Origin: an uncultured Oscillospiraceae bacterium
Lineage (GTDB): Bacteria; Bacillota; Clostridia; Oscillospirales; Oscillospiraceae
Reading direction: 5' to 3'
NCBI GenBank assembly: GCA_958426425.1
Contig: CATZYY010000007.1
Span: 1 to 39,870 of the forward strand
DNA: 39,870 bases
Shown here: positions 1 to 8,477 of the stretch, piece by piece
Layout of the letters: each line of letters begins with the position of its first letter
Position numbering within the stretch: the first letter of the stretch is position 1
Translations under genes and position numbers: made by a program
Notes under the pieces: model-generated
The model's input: the letters and a program-made list of their open reading frames with translations, nothing else
What the model was told of the DNA's origin: nothing
The model's database searches: none

Positions 1-21
1 TGAAGTTGTATCTATCAAAAA

Positions 22-396
22 GTTGCCGTCCCCGCGAGGGGTGCGGGTTGCATCTTCGAGATGGCATGATTACAGAAGCAAGAGGTGCACGTTGCCGTCC
101 CCGCGAGGGGTGCGGGTTGCATCCAGGCTAAAGAACAAGCAAAACAGGATGCGGAGATTGTTGCCGTCCCCGCGAGGGGTGCGGGTTGCATCTTGACTGT
201 TGAGCGTGATTTGGGTCATAAAACTCGTTGCCGTCCCCGCGAGGGGTGCGGGTTGCATCTTGTTGAAGAGGTAGTTTTTGAAAGAAGAGTAGACATGTTG
301 CCGTCCCCGCGAGGGGTGCGGGTTGCATCTGGCCGCAGGACCAATCGGTACTTCCTATAAAGTGTTGCCGTCCCCGCGAGGGGTGCGGGTTGCATC
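22..396 (-). CRISPR. CRISPR array 1, six repeats, five spacers
   Basis: Six identical 33-nt repeats start at 22, 91, 160, 227, 297 and 364. On the + strand each starts GTTGCCGTCCCC and ends GTGCGGGTTGCATC, with GCGA between the CCCC and GGGG arms. Spacers are 34-37 nt and all differ. The conserved leader with a leftward promoter lies on the right, so the array should be transcribed on the minus strand. In that orientation the repeat carries the CCCC-TCGC-GGGG hairpin familiar from type I-C repeats and ends in GGCAAC. Bases 1-21 could be the tail of another spacer, so the array may continue left of the window. Confidence 0.97.
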
Positions 397-600
397 TCTA
401 AAAGTGTACAACCCGGAAGGCATAAAATTGGATGATCCTCCAACCCGTGTTTTGTATTTTATCATAGGCCCACCCGGATTTCAAGAGAAATTGTAGAGGT
501 TCAACAAAACCGTACGTTCTCCTTTGTACGCCCCTTTGCGCTAACCCCCTTTTCGCGGCCTGCAAATGCACGGTGAAAAAGAGGGGTTAGCGCAAAAATT
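397..600 (-). promoter_or_regulatory. Leader of array 1 with leftward promoter and distal inverted repeat
   Basis: This non-coding stretch aligns with the leaders of arrays 2 and 3. Shared blocks include TACAACCC, AGGCATAAA, TTGTATTTTATCATAG and TCAAGAGAAATTGT. Read leftward it has -35 TTGAAA (complement of 479-484) and -10 TAAAAT (complement of 456-461) with a 17-bp spacer, the same in all three leaders. Its far end holds a perfect 14-bp inverted repeat, 535-548 against 583-596 (TTTGCGCTAACCCC). The promoter would transcribe array 1. The role of the inverted repeat is unknown. Confidence 0.85.
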
Positions 601-605
601 TTCGG

Positions 606-643
606 CAGCCCTGAATTTTACCGCTCAGGCTCCGATTTCCATA
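606..643 (+). promoter_or_regulatory. CRISPR-block shared box, copy 1
   Basis: CAGCCCTGAA at 606-615 is followed by CCGATTTCCATA at 632-643, just right of an A/T-rich near-palindrome (593-604). The same two-part arrangement occurs upstream of cas1, upstream of the gene at 13,257 and upstream of the kinase gene at 13,776. Its position between the leader and the cas promoter suggests a binding site for a common regulator. That role is inferred. Confidence 0.5.
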
Positions 644-683
644 CGAGGGCGCCTCTGAAAGCGAAAATTTTCCGAGGCGTGTA

Positions 684-713
684 TTGTCCGAAGGCGGCAG
701 GCGGTGATATAAT
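684..713 (+). promoter_or_regulatory. Probable promoter of the type III operon
   Basis: TTGTCC (684-689) and a perfect TATAAT (708-713) are separated by 18 bp, about 60 bp before the cas10 start. A hairpin just upstream (CGCCTC 650-655 with GAGGCG 674-679) could be a regulatory or terminator structure. Confidence 0.6.
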
Positions 714-772
714 TCCATTTATCGACAATTTTGCGGGCGGTTATCTATTTTTGACAAGAGGAGGATGATCCC

Positions 773-2281
773 TTGGGTAAGATTTTGATGATCCTGGAGG
801 TATCCCGGAAGCAGGACTATATCTTTTCCAGCAAACGGCTGCGGGAGAACGCGGCCCGTTCGGAGGATATCAGCCGTGTGACCGGGAGCGCGTTCTTTCA
901 GGAGGTGGCCGGTGACCTGTACGACGAGAAGGAAAATCTGGTCTATGCCGGCGGCGGACATACGGTGCTGCAGTTTCAGGACCGGGAGACCGCGGTGCAC
1001 TTCGCCCGGGCCGTGACGTCGGAAGCCATGCGGCGGTACGACGGGATGGAACTCTTTGCAAAGCAGATTCCCTACGACGCAGAGAAAACGCCTGCGGAAA
1101 ACCTGAAGGCGCTGACAGAGGCGTTGGAGGCTAAAAAGGCGCTGCGAAAGGCATCTTTCCGGCAGATGAGTTTTGGCGTGGAGCGATTGGACCCGGTGGA
1201 TTACAGCCCCTTGCAGGTCCGCACGGAGGAACCTCCGCGGCAGGCTGAGACCCTGCTGCCGCCGGAGGGATGGCAGTTCCCTACCCAATTTCAGGAGTTG
1301 GCCGGCGTCGACAACTTCATTGCAGTGGTCCATGTGGATGGGAACGCCATGGGCAAGCGGGTCCAGAAGCTGTATGAACAGTCCGGCGGGGATGACTGGG
1401 AGACGTGCCGCAGAAGTCTGCGGCGCTTCAGCGAAAGCATTCAGGCGGATTTTGAACAGGCGTTCCGGGAGACCGTGGAAACCCTGATCCACAGCGTGGA
1501 GGGGCTGAAAAAGCCTGCGCTGCCGATTCGCCCGGTGATCCTGGCGGGCGACGATGTGTGCTTCGTCACAGCCGGCAATATCGGACTGGAGTGTGCCCGG
1601 GTGTTTCTGGAGCATCTGACGGCCCTGAAAAACCAGGAGGATGGGCAGCCCTATGCAGCCTGCGCCGGCGTGGCGCTGGTCCATCAGAAGTTTCCCTTCC
1701 ATCAGGCGTATGACCTGTCGGAGGAGCTGTGCAGCAGCGCCAAGCAATTCGGGGCGGAGCTGGACAGCGAGGGCCGTGTCTGTGCCATGGACTGGCATAT
1801 TGAGTTCGGGCAGTTGAAGGGAAGCCTTGCGGAGTCCCGGGAGGATTATGAAACGGAAGATGGGAACCGGTTGGAACTGCGCCCGGTAGTGGTGTCGGCT
1901 CCGGAGGGGATCTCCCTGGAAAAAACCGGCGGGGTTCGGACCTATGATTTCTTCTGCGGAATGTGCCGGGCCATGCAGGGCGAATATGGAAAAACCGCGA
2001 GAGGCAAGATCAAGGATCTGCGGACGGCCTTCAAACAAGGTACGGTGGAGAGCCGCTTCTTCTTGCAGAGCAAAGAAGTGGAGGATCTTCTGTATCACGC
2101 ATTCCGAGCGCGGTATCAGACGGAAGCTGCAAAACTGGAACAGTATCGAAAGATCCTGGACCAGAAACAAGCCATTCATAAGGAACCGTTTGAGGAAGTT
2201 GATGGGGTCCTGCGGTGCCTGTTCTTCGATGCCATCGAAATGATCGACCACTGTAAATTTTTTGAGGAGGTGAAGGCATGA
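773..2281 (+). CDS. cas10: Cas10, HD-less type III-D-like large subunit
   Basis: Signature subunit of the type III interference complex. Its palm domain is expected to make cyclic oligoadenylate when target RNA binds. At 502 residues it is short and opens directly with a first palm-like domain (QDYIFSSKRLRE at 15-24, then YAGGGHTVL near 58-66). It therefore lacks the usual N-terminal HD nuclease and probably cannot cut single-stranded DNA. The second palm has VVHVDGNAMGK (D189) and AGDD at 258-261 in place of the usual GGDD. Both acidic residues remain, so cyclase activity is plausible. The TTG start is chosen because AGAGGAGG at 757-764 sits 8 nt upstream; an ATG at 788 is the alternative. 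It is the first gene of the operon and overlaps the next by 4 nt (ATGA). Confidence 0.88.
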   Translation: MGKILMILEVSRKQDYIFSSKRLRENAARSEDISRVTGSAFFQEVAGDLYDEKENLVYAGGGHTVLQFQDRETAVHFARAVTSEAMRRYDGMELFAKQIPYDAEKTPAENLKALTEALEAKKALRKASFRQMSFGVERLDPVDYSPLQVRTEEPPRQAETLLPPEGWQFPTQFQELAGVDNFIAVVHVDGNAMGKRVQKLYEQSGGDDWETCRRSLRRFSESIQADFEQAFRETVETLIHSVEGLKKPALPIRPVILAGDDVCFVTAGNIGLECARVFLEHLTALKNQEDGQPYAACAGVALVHQKFPFHQAYDLSEELCSSAKQFGAELDSEGRVCAMDWHIEFGQLKGSLAESREDYETEDGNRLELRPVVVSAPEGISLEKTGGVRTYDFFCGMCRAMQGEYGKTARGKIKDLRTAFKQGTVESRFFLQSKEVEDLLYHAFRARYQTEAAKLEQYRKILDQKQAIHKEPFEEVDGVLRCLFFDAIEMIDHCKFFEEVKA

Positions 2282-4275
2282 GCGGACAGATCACGCTGCG
2301 TGTGACAATGGAACTGCTGTCGGATACGATCTTCGGTTCTGGATTCAACATCCCCGGCGGAGAGGACATCGCCGTGTGTAAAGATGCGGCTGGTTACCCG
2401 TATCTGAAGGGTTCGACCCTGAAAGGACTGCTGCGGGAAAGTTTGGAAAATGAACTCGTTTGGACCGGCGGAAGAGAAGAGGATCTGATCGCTCTGCTGG
2501 GCGAGGACGGCTGGGACGGAACGGATGACGGCCGCCGCATCCATCTGACGGAACTGACGCTGGAACAGCGGCCTGCAGATCCGGAGAAGAGTTATGGGAG
2601 CCGGACATTCACCAGCTTGGACCGCGGCGTCGTAAAGGAGGGAACCCTTCGTACGGCTGCCTGCATCCAGGGCGGTCAGATCTTTTCCGGAGAGCTGACC
2701 TGCCGGGAAGAAGATGCGCTGTTGGTGAAAAACGCATTGGCGGGGATCAAATGGGCAGGTACCATGCGCAGCCGCGGATTTGGACGGGTACGTGTACGGG
2801 GGGCTGAGATCCGGAATGAGCCGGCGAAGCTCCCTTCGATTCCGTCTGCCCGCTGCATCCGTTATCGTCTGCGCACGGAAACCCCGGTCTTGATCACTGA
2901 CTTGGCCCGCAGCCGGGAAAACAGTTACGAGACCAGAGGCTACATCCCCGGAAGTGCGATCCGCGGGATGGTGATCAGCACGCTGGCTGCGCGGGATCCG
3001 GACTGGTTCCGGGAAAATCGGACGGCGCTTTTGTCGGATGATACCCGATTTCTCAATGCGCTGCCTGTGTTGGGACAATGGGCGCCGCTTCCGTCCATTC
3101 AGGGATTCTATGAGGATAAGGCTGAAACGGTGTTCGAAACGGTCGTAAAAGACGGATCCTTTACGCCGGGATTGAAACGGGCCAGATTGGGCGCTTTCTG
3201 TGCCCTGGACGGAGATACGGTGCACTTTTGGAGTCCGGCTACGGACGGCAGCACGAGAATTCGCCGTGATGTTACAGGGACAGAGGAAAAGACCATGTTT
3301 CAGACCCGGGGTATCTGCGCCGGGCAGGAACTGGAGGGGTATATTCTTCTGGAAAAGCCGGAACTGGCCGAGGGAATTTCCCGGGTGCTGTCTGATACGG
3401 TGTGGCTGGGTGCCGACCGGTATGAGGGCTTCGGAAAATGTGAGGTTTTCCGGAGAGAGGCCGCTGAACTGCCTGCCTGGATCGATTCCTACGGCTGCCG
3501 CACTAAGGAGGAAGTCGGAAGCACGCTGTATCTTCTGGCACTGTCTCCCCTGACCATGCTGGACGGAACAGGAGACCCCTGCGGGATCGATACGGCTGCT
3601 CTTGCGAGGAAGCTGGGCGTCAGCAGTGCAGAGATCCGGTTCTGCAGTACCTCCATGGCGGAATTCGGCGGTTATAACCGCACCTGGAAGTGCCGGAATC
3701 CTGCTGTCAGGATGTACGACCAGGGGAGCATTTTCCAGATCGTGTGCGACTGCGCTCCGGATTTGAGCGCCCTTCGGGCTGTGGAGAAAGACGGCCTGGG
3801 TATTCGCCGGTCGGAGGGGTTCGGCCAAGTCGTGTTCCTGCGGCAGGAACTTTTTGAGGGCCTGCGCAGGAAGCACGCGGAAAAGCGGGAGAAACAGGCT
3901 CTGGATAAAGATGCGGCTGAGATCCGCAGGAAGAAGTACATCTGGGTGATGGAAAACAGTGCCCGGCTGGCTTCGGGGAAGTTGTCTCCCAGTCAGATCG
4001 GATCGATACAATCGCTGTGTGAGAAAGCCATTGCGGCAGGCGGCGATCTGGCGGAACTGATGATTTATCTGGACAAAAATCTCATGGGCCGCGGTGCGGA
4101 GCATGGAGAACGGTTCCGGGAAACCGGCCAACTGATTCGGAAGGTCCTGGAAACGCCGCTGGCCGATACGATTCAGGCGAAGAATGTCCATTGCGAAGAT
4201 TCCCCGGTGGAGCGGCTCAGGCTGTTGTGTCTGCTGTTTGACTTCAGCCGCAAGGGAACTGCGGGAAAGGAGTAA
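2278..4275 (+). CDS. Cas7-Cas5-Cas11 fusion (Csm3-Csx10-like) of type III-Dv
   Basis: Backbone subunit of the crRNA complex, with three parts fused in 665 residues. Residues 1-180 are a Csm3-like Cas7 domain, with GGEDIAVCKD and LKGSTLKGLLRE and ending in the RAMP glycine loop MRSRGFGRVRV. D30 falls where Csm3 carries its target-RNA-cleaving Asp. Residues about 190-590 look like Csx10 (Cas5-like), with ITDLARSRENSYETRGYIPGS, GGYNRTWK and a second loop RSEGFGQV. The last 100 residues are charged and helical, fitting a Cas11 small-subunit domain. The same fusion is described for III-Dv complexes, and the neighbours match that set. The Cas11 assignment rests on position and helicity only. Confidence 0.8.
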   Translation: MSGQITLRVTMELLSDTIFGSGFNIPGGEDIAVCKDAAGYPYLKGSTLKGLLRESLENELVWTGGREEDLIALLGEDGWDGTDDGRRIHLTELTLEQRPADPEKSYGSRTFTSLDRGVVKEGTLRTAACIQGGQIFSGELTCREEDALLVKNALAGIKWAGTMRSRGFGRVRVRGAEIRNEPAKLPSIPSARCIRYRLRTETPVLITDLARSRENSYETRGYIPGSAIRGMVISTLAARDPDWFRENRTALLSDDTRFLNALPVLGQWAPLPSIQGFYEDKAETVFETVVKDGSFTPGLKRARLGAFCALDGDTVHFWSPATDGSTRIRRDVTGTEEKTMFQTRGICAGQELEGYILLEKPELAEGISRVLSDTVWLGADRYEGFGKCEVFRREAAELPAWIDSYGCRTKEEVGSTLYLLALSPLTMLDGTGDPCGIDTAALARKLGVSSAEIRFCSTSMAEFGGYNRTWKCRNPAVRMYDQGSIFQIVCDCAPDLSALRAVEKDGLGIRRSEGFGQVVFLRQELFEGLRRKHAEKREKQALDKDAAEIRRKKYIWVMENSARLASGKLSPSQIGSIQSLCEKAIAAGGDLAELMIYLDKNLMGRGAEHGERFRETGQLIRKVLETPLADTIQAKNVHCEDSPVERLRLLCLLFDFSRKGTAGKE

Positions 4276-4284
4276 GCGGGTCCT

Positions 4285-5550
4285 ATGAAAGCAACGTTTA
4301 CAAAAGCAGTCCAATACGATGTGAAAGCCGTTTGCCGGACTCCGCTCAGGACAGGCGGGACCGGAGGAGAGGCGGAACTGATCTTGCGGGATCAGCAAGG
4401 CAGGGCTCTGATTCAGGGCAGTTCTTTAGCTGGAGCTTTTCGAAGTTGGATGGAACAGGTTAAGGGAAAGCCCGAAGCAGGACAGCTTTTTGGAAGCCAG
4501 GAGTGCAGCGGCCACCTGATGGTTTCGGATGGATTATTTGAAAGAGACGCAGAGAGCGTCCTTCGCCCCCGTCTTCGAATCAACCCGGAGACAGGGACTG
4601 CCGATCCGGGCGGGAAGTTTGATGTAGCCCATATGGCTTCCGGCTCCCGGTTCGCGTTTGAACTGACGCTGCTGGGCCAGGAAGAAACCGCTGAGGAAGC
4701 AGAGGTCGTCGAGCAGATGCTGGCGGCGCTCCATGCCGGTGAGATCCGCCTGGGAGCCCAGAAGAGTAATGGCTTTGGCCGCGTGGAACTCACGGTCAGA
4801 AAGCAGACGTTCGATCTTTGCCGGGCGGAAGACCGTGCGGCCTGGCTGGAGGATCGGGAGGAAGGGACGCATATCATTCTGCCTGAGACGCAAAAGAGCG
4901 GACAGGTGACCTTTACTCTGACTGGAAGAGCGGACAGTATCCTCATCAAAGGGTCATCGGCTGAGCATGGGGAAAAGGGCAGCGTTATTCGAAATTTGCG
5001 GGAGGCAGGTACGCCTGTAATCCCCGGCTCATCCATCAAAGGGGCCGTCCGGGCAAGGGCTGCTTGGATTGCCCGATGGAAAGGGCTGCCAGATGAGGAA
5101 CTGGATGAGATCTTCGGCAGAAAGAGTGCCCCGGAAGACAACGGGATCCCTGGAAAGATCCTGTTTGAAGACGCTGTTTTGATATCCCACCGGTCTGCAA
5201 AGATCTCCCGGATCCGGATCAATCGCTTTACAGGCGGCGTGATCCGCAGCGGGCTGTTCTTTGAAGAACCCGTATGCGCAGACCTACAAATCCGTATTGC
5301 GGTGCCCGCTGATTGCAACACAGGCTGCGGACTGCTGGTTTATGCACTGAGAGATTTGGCGCTGGGCCTTTACAATCTGGGCAGCGGCGGCGCCATTGGC
5401 CGGGGACAGATTACTGTGGAAAAGATTCAGATTGAGGCGCCGGATAAGGCGTATGCAGAATTGTCTTTTGACGAGAACAGATGCTGTGTATTGTCTGACC
5501 CCGGAGGACTGGTAAAAGGCTGGCTTGGTCATTTGGAGGTACGGGCATGA
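4285..5550 (+). CDS. Double Cas7 (Cas7-2x) RAMP protein
   Basis: Two Csm3-like RAMP domains are joined in one 421-residue chain. The first has LRTGGTGGEAELILRD, QGSSLAGAFRSW and the glycine loop QKSNGFGRVEL. The second, from about residue 200, has ITGVPV-like segment TPVIPGSSIKGAVRAR and the loop GSGGAIGRGQI. It would supply two stacked crRNA-binding backbone units of the III-Dv complex. Where the upstream fusion has Asp (GGED), domain 1 has Ala (GGEA) and domain 2 appears to have Ser, so neither may cut target RNA. The RBS GGAAAGGAG lies 12 nt before the ATG. The end overlaps the next gene by 4 nt. Family placement is secure; the loss of cleavage is inferred from hand alignment. Confidence 0.82.
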   Translation: MKATFTKAVQYDVKAVCRTPLRTGGTGGEAELILRDQQGRALIQGSSLAGAFRSWMEQVKGKPEAGQLFGSQECSGHLMVSDGLFERDAESVLRPRLRINPETGTADPGGKFDVAHMASGSRFAFELTLLGQEETAEEAEVVEQMLAALHAGEIRLGAQKSNGFGRVELTVRKQTFDLCRAEDRAAWLEDREEGTHIILPETQKSGQVTFTLTGRADSILIKGSSAEHGEKGSVIRNLREAGTPVIPGSSIKGAVRARAAWIARWKGLPDEELDEIFGRKSAPEDNGIPGKILFEDAVLISHRSAKISRIRINRFTGGVIRSGLFFEEPVCADLQIRIAVPADCNTGCGLLVYALRDLALGLYNLGSGGAIGRGQITVEKIQIEAPDKAYAELSFDENRCCVLSDPGGLVKGWLGHLEVRA

Positions 5551-5921
5551 AATTGAAAACGATGGAACCTCTGGAAGCTCTTGCAGAGGGAAACTCCCTG
5601 CCGTTTGCGTTGATACGATCCCTGAGCGCCGAAACAATGGGGTGCACACCAGCAGAAATCCGATTGGAGGAACTCCTGGAAGCATGCTTTTTCTCCAAAG
5701 ATCAGGAAATCCGGATCTTTCGACAGGGCGGAGAACTGCGGGCAGTTGCGCTCAAGGATGACGGGAATGGGATGTTTCTGGACAGAGACTACGAGATCGC
5801 GAATCCGGTGTTTGGCACGCGTGTCACCGTACGGACGTATATGGAATTTGATGAGGATGGTCAGGCATACTGGAAGCATTTTCGTTTGATGGATTGGAAG
5901 GGAGGCGGAGTAAATGCCTGA
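5547..5921 (+). CDS. csx19: Csx19-like small subunit of type III-D complex
   Basis: A 124-residue protein between the double Cas7 and Cas7-insertion genes, the place Csx19 occupies in III-Dv loci. The pattern SKDQEIRIFRQGGELRAVALKDDGNGMFLDRDYEIANPVFGTRVTVRTYMEFDE is split over residues 50-105. It resembles the Csx19 (TIGR03984) core of an aromatic/acidic motif, an R-x-V strand and a DYE turn followed by a TYxxFD-type strand. It is somewhat short for the family. It overlaps both neighbours (4 nt upstream, 8 nt downstream), implying coupled translation. The call rests on gene order plus weak motif likeness; a lineage-specific small subunit is the alternative. Confidence 0.55.
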   Translation: MKLKTMEPLEALAEGNSLPFALIRSLSAETMGCTPAEIRLEELLEACFFSKDQEIRIFRQGGELRAVALKDDGNGMFLDRDYEIANPVFGTRVTVRTYMEFDEDGQAYWKHFRLMDWKGGGVNA

Positions 5922-7098
5922 GAATAGGGGAGTGCACGCACCATATAATTTTGTCCCGTTTTCAGATGAGATCCTGTACCCCTATGCGAGCAGGAGAGAG
6001 CTGCCCGGGCATAATTGTTTGCAAGAGGGATTGAAAACCGGAAAGATTCTAGTGAAAATGCGGGCGGAAACGCCGGTATTCGTGTCTGACGGAGAGAAAA
6101 ACAATCCACATTTTTCCCGGGGAAGCAACGGGAAGATCGTGATCCCCGGTTCCACAGTCCGGGGCATGGCCAGGGAAAATATGCAGATCCTGGGGTTTGG
6201 ACATGTCCACCCTCAAAAAGATTTGGAGGGACTTTTTGCCGAAGGGTTGCCCGCATGTCACAAGGTCGTGAAGGGTGAGGCAAACAGTCCCATTGATTAC
6301 CCATGCGCGATCCTGGGATTTGTCACCGCAGAGCCTTCTACGAGATTTTCTTACCGTTCCCGTGTTAACTTTGAGGATTTTGAGGTTGTCGGGCATTCCG
6401 GGGAACTGGGGGAGATCCCGATGATCCTGAGCGGGCCGAAACCCAAATATCGTCTGGGATATATGATCCCGGGTAAAAGCAGCGGCTTCATGAGGAGTGA
6501 TAAACGAGCAGAAAAAAATAGTTCTCGCCCTCGTGGTTATAAGCAGTATTGGCTCAAGCAGGAAGAGGTGCCCTTTGTGCCAAGAGGACGAGAGAAAGTG
6601 GCGTCTGTATTACGGCCTCTTCCAACTGGGACAGAGTTCAAAGGGATAATCCGTTTCCGAAATTTGACAGAAAACGAATTGGGCCTGTTGCTTTGGACGC
6701 TATGCTTGGAAAAAGGTTGCTTTCAGACAATCGGAAAAGGAAAACCCTATGGTTATGGGCGAATGAAGGTAGCAGTCGAAGCACTTCATGTGGTAAACCC
6801 TAAGGGTTTATACGGTGCAGATCTTACCGGTGATGCATGGCTGGATGAAACGGAGCTGGTTTACCGATATATTGACCTTTATGACCAAAATGCTCTGAAG
6901 ATCAGCAAGAAAAAGACGGGCAGGATCCGGGAACAGCCTGAAATTCAGGATTTTTTCTTTATCAAGCGGTCTATCCGGAACAGAAGAGACGTATCTTACA
7001 TGAATCTTCGTGAATACAAAAGCATAAAGCAACCACTGCCTCTGATTGCTGATTTCCGGAAAGAGGAACAGCCTGGAAAACGAAATCAAGAGCGGTAG
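5914..7098 (+). CDS. Cas7-insertion RAMP protein (TIGR03986-like)
   Basis: A 394-residue RAMP protein opening with APYNFVPFSDEIL, the hallmark start of the TIGR03986 family in III-D loci. ILVKMRAETPVFVSDGEK and VIPGSTVRGMARE follow (residues 50-90), then a long insert (about 110-230) and a C-terminal glycine-rich loop (TIGKGKPYGYGRMKV near 273-287). It should be the last Cas7 unit of the complex, near the crRNA 3' end. The catalytic-Asp position seems to hold Asn. The ATG at 5914 has GGAGG 9 nt upstream. The C-terminus is Lys/Arg-rich. A 53-nt gap follows before the CARF genes, the largest gap inside this operon. Confidence 0.82.
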   Translation: MPENRGVHAPYNFVPFSDEILYPYASRRELPGHNCLQEGLKTGKILVKMRAETPVFVSDGEKNNPHFSRGSNGKIVIPGSTVRGMARENMQILGFGHVHPQKDLEGLFAEGLPACHKVVKGEANSPIDYPCAILGFVTAEPSTRFSYRSRVNFEDFEVVGHSGELGEIPMILSGPKPKYRLGYMIPGKSSGFMRSDKRAEKNSSRPRGYKQYWLKQEEVPFVPRGREKVASVLRPLPTGTEFKGIIRFRNLTENELGLLLWTLCLEKGCFQTIGKGKPYGYGRMKVAVEALHVVNPKGLYGADLTGDAWLDETELVYRYIDLYDQNALKISKKKTGRIREQPEIQDFFFIKRSIRNRRDVSYMNLREYKSIKQPLPLIADFRKEEQPGKRNQER

Positions 7099-7151
7099 TT
7101 TGGAAGGAGAGCTCTTGCCAAAAAATAATGATTGGGTAAGGATGTGAGGCC

Positions 7152-8477
7152 ATGGCAAAAAAGATCATTCTTTTTCTCAGTGGTATGAAAGAGGATGCTC
7201 CCGCAATCAAATATGGTTGTCCCGATGGCGGATTTGTTATGGGGCGACAGACCAACGAAGCTCCGGTGAAGTATCTACTGAGCAAACATACAGGGATTTC
7301 TGAGATTTTGTGCATTTTGACGCCTGATGCAGAGCGGTCTGCATGGAGCACGTTCAAAAGTTCGATTTTTGAAACGGACCGCAATGTACTGTGCACAGGG
7401 ATCCCTTTTCGACAAGAGGAGGACTTCCAGGCAGAGATTCTCCCCCAGATTCTTTCAAAGGCCAAAGAGGGGGATGAGATCCTTCTGGAGACCACCGGCG
7501 GATTGCGCAGTGCTCTGATGTATTTGCTGCTCATCAGCCGGGCGCTGTCTTATGCGGGAATCCAGACCATAGAAGTCATCTACGGGAATTTGGGGAAGCG
7601 AAGTATTGAGGACATTTCGCATCTTATCCCCCTGTTTGACTTTATCGGTGGAATGCAGGAACTGTCCTCTTTTGGGAATGTGCGTACCCTGCGGGAATAT
7701 TATCGGACCCAACCCCACGCTCCAGAGATTGACGGTCTACTAGACTCCACAGATCGCCTCTGGGAGGCAATTACCCTCTGTAAGGCGAATCGGATCTCGC
7801 TGCGGATGGAGCAATTCAATCAGGCGCTAGAAGCTGCGGAGCGGTGTGCGGATCCGCTGATGTGTGCATTGCTGCCTGTATTCCGGAAAAAATTTGGGAA
7901 AAAGCTGAATGTTCCCGGGTTAATTAAATGGTGTGTTCAAAGCGATATGCTCCAGCAGGCGCTGACCGTTTACAAGGAGAGAATCCCGGTGTATCTGATG
8001 GCGGACCGACCTGATATCCTTCGTGTACCCCCGGAGACTCCGGAGCCGGAGATGCACCGTGATTATGTCAGTGTGGAAGAAGCGCGCTTCTATGAGCATT
8101 TCCTGAAAATGTCCCGGAATATGGGGAAGGTCTATCGTGGATATGGAGAAAACAGCCGGTTCAGCCTTTGCGGAGACTATACTGTTGCCACGCTGGAGCA
8201 ATTGGACACGCTATTGCCCCATTCCTATTTTTCAACAGAATACCCGATTGACCGGCTGCGCGTCATTGTCATGGATTACCTCTACATCAGAGCTCTTCGG
8301 AACATGATTAATCATGCCAACGATCAGGAAACCGCATCCCAGAAGCAATTGATGGGTTATTTGAATGACTACGGCTACAAGCGGTTGCACGAGGTTCAGG
8401 CGGATGATATCCGAAAAACAATTCTGAACGCATTGGATCACTTGCGGCCCTTGAGCAGGAGGGAGCGTGCGAAATGA
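7152..8477 (+). CDS. CARF-HEPN ribonuclease, Csx1/TM1812-like
   Basis: Accessory effector expected to be switched on by cyclic oligoadenylate from Cas10 and to cleave RNA. The N-terminal half resembles the CARF domain of the TM1812/Csx2 family: strand IILFLSGMKE at the start, then EILLETTGGLRSALMYLLL near 113-131, and VIYGNLG with the PLFDFIGGMQELSSFG tail. The C-terminal segment has the HEPN active site R-x4-H as RNMINH (R383, H388) in a helical region. At 441 residues the length is typical. The stop overlaps the next gene (ATGA). RNA cleavage and the ligand are inferred from the family; no biochemistry can be read from the sequence. Confidence 0.8.
   Translation: MAKKIILFLSGMKEDAPAIKYGCPDGGFVMGRQTNEAPVKYLLSKHTGISEILCILTPDAERSAWSTFKSSIFETDRNVLCTGIPFRQEEDFQAEILPQILSKAKEGDEILLETTGGLRSALMYLLLISRALSYAGIQTIEVIYGNLGKRSIEDISHLIPLFDFIGGMQELSSFGNVRTLREYYRTQPHAPEIDGLLDSTDRLWEAITLCKANRISLRMEQFNQALEAAERCADPLMCALLPVFRKKFGKKLNVPGLIKWCVQSDMLQQALTVYKERIPVYLMADRPDILRVPPETPEPEMHRDYVSVEEARFYEHFLKMSRNMGKVYRGYGENSRFSLCGDYTVATLEQLDTLLPHSYFSTEYPIDRLRVIVMDYLYIRALRNMINHANDQETASQKQLMGYLNDYGYKRLHEVQADDIRKTILNALDHLRPLSRRERAK

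Noticed and set aside
70..443. Short reading frames on both strands across array 1, and similar ones over arrays 2 and 3
   Set aside because: They consist of translated CRISPR repeats and spacers, with no ribosome sites.
719..4398. Long minus-strand frames opposite cas10 and the Cas7-Cas5-Cas11 fusion
   Set aside because: They mirror well-supported genes in GC-rich DNA and show no family motifs or ribosome sites.
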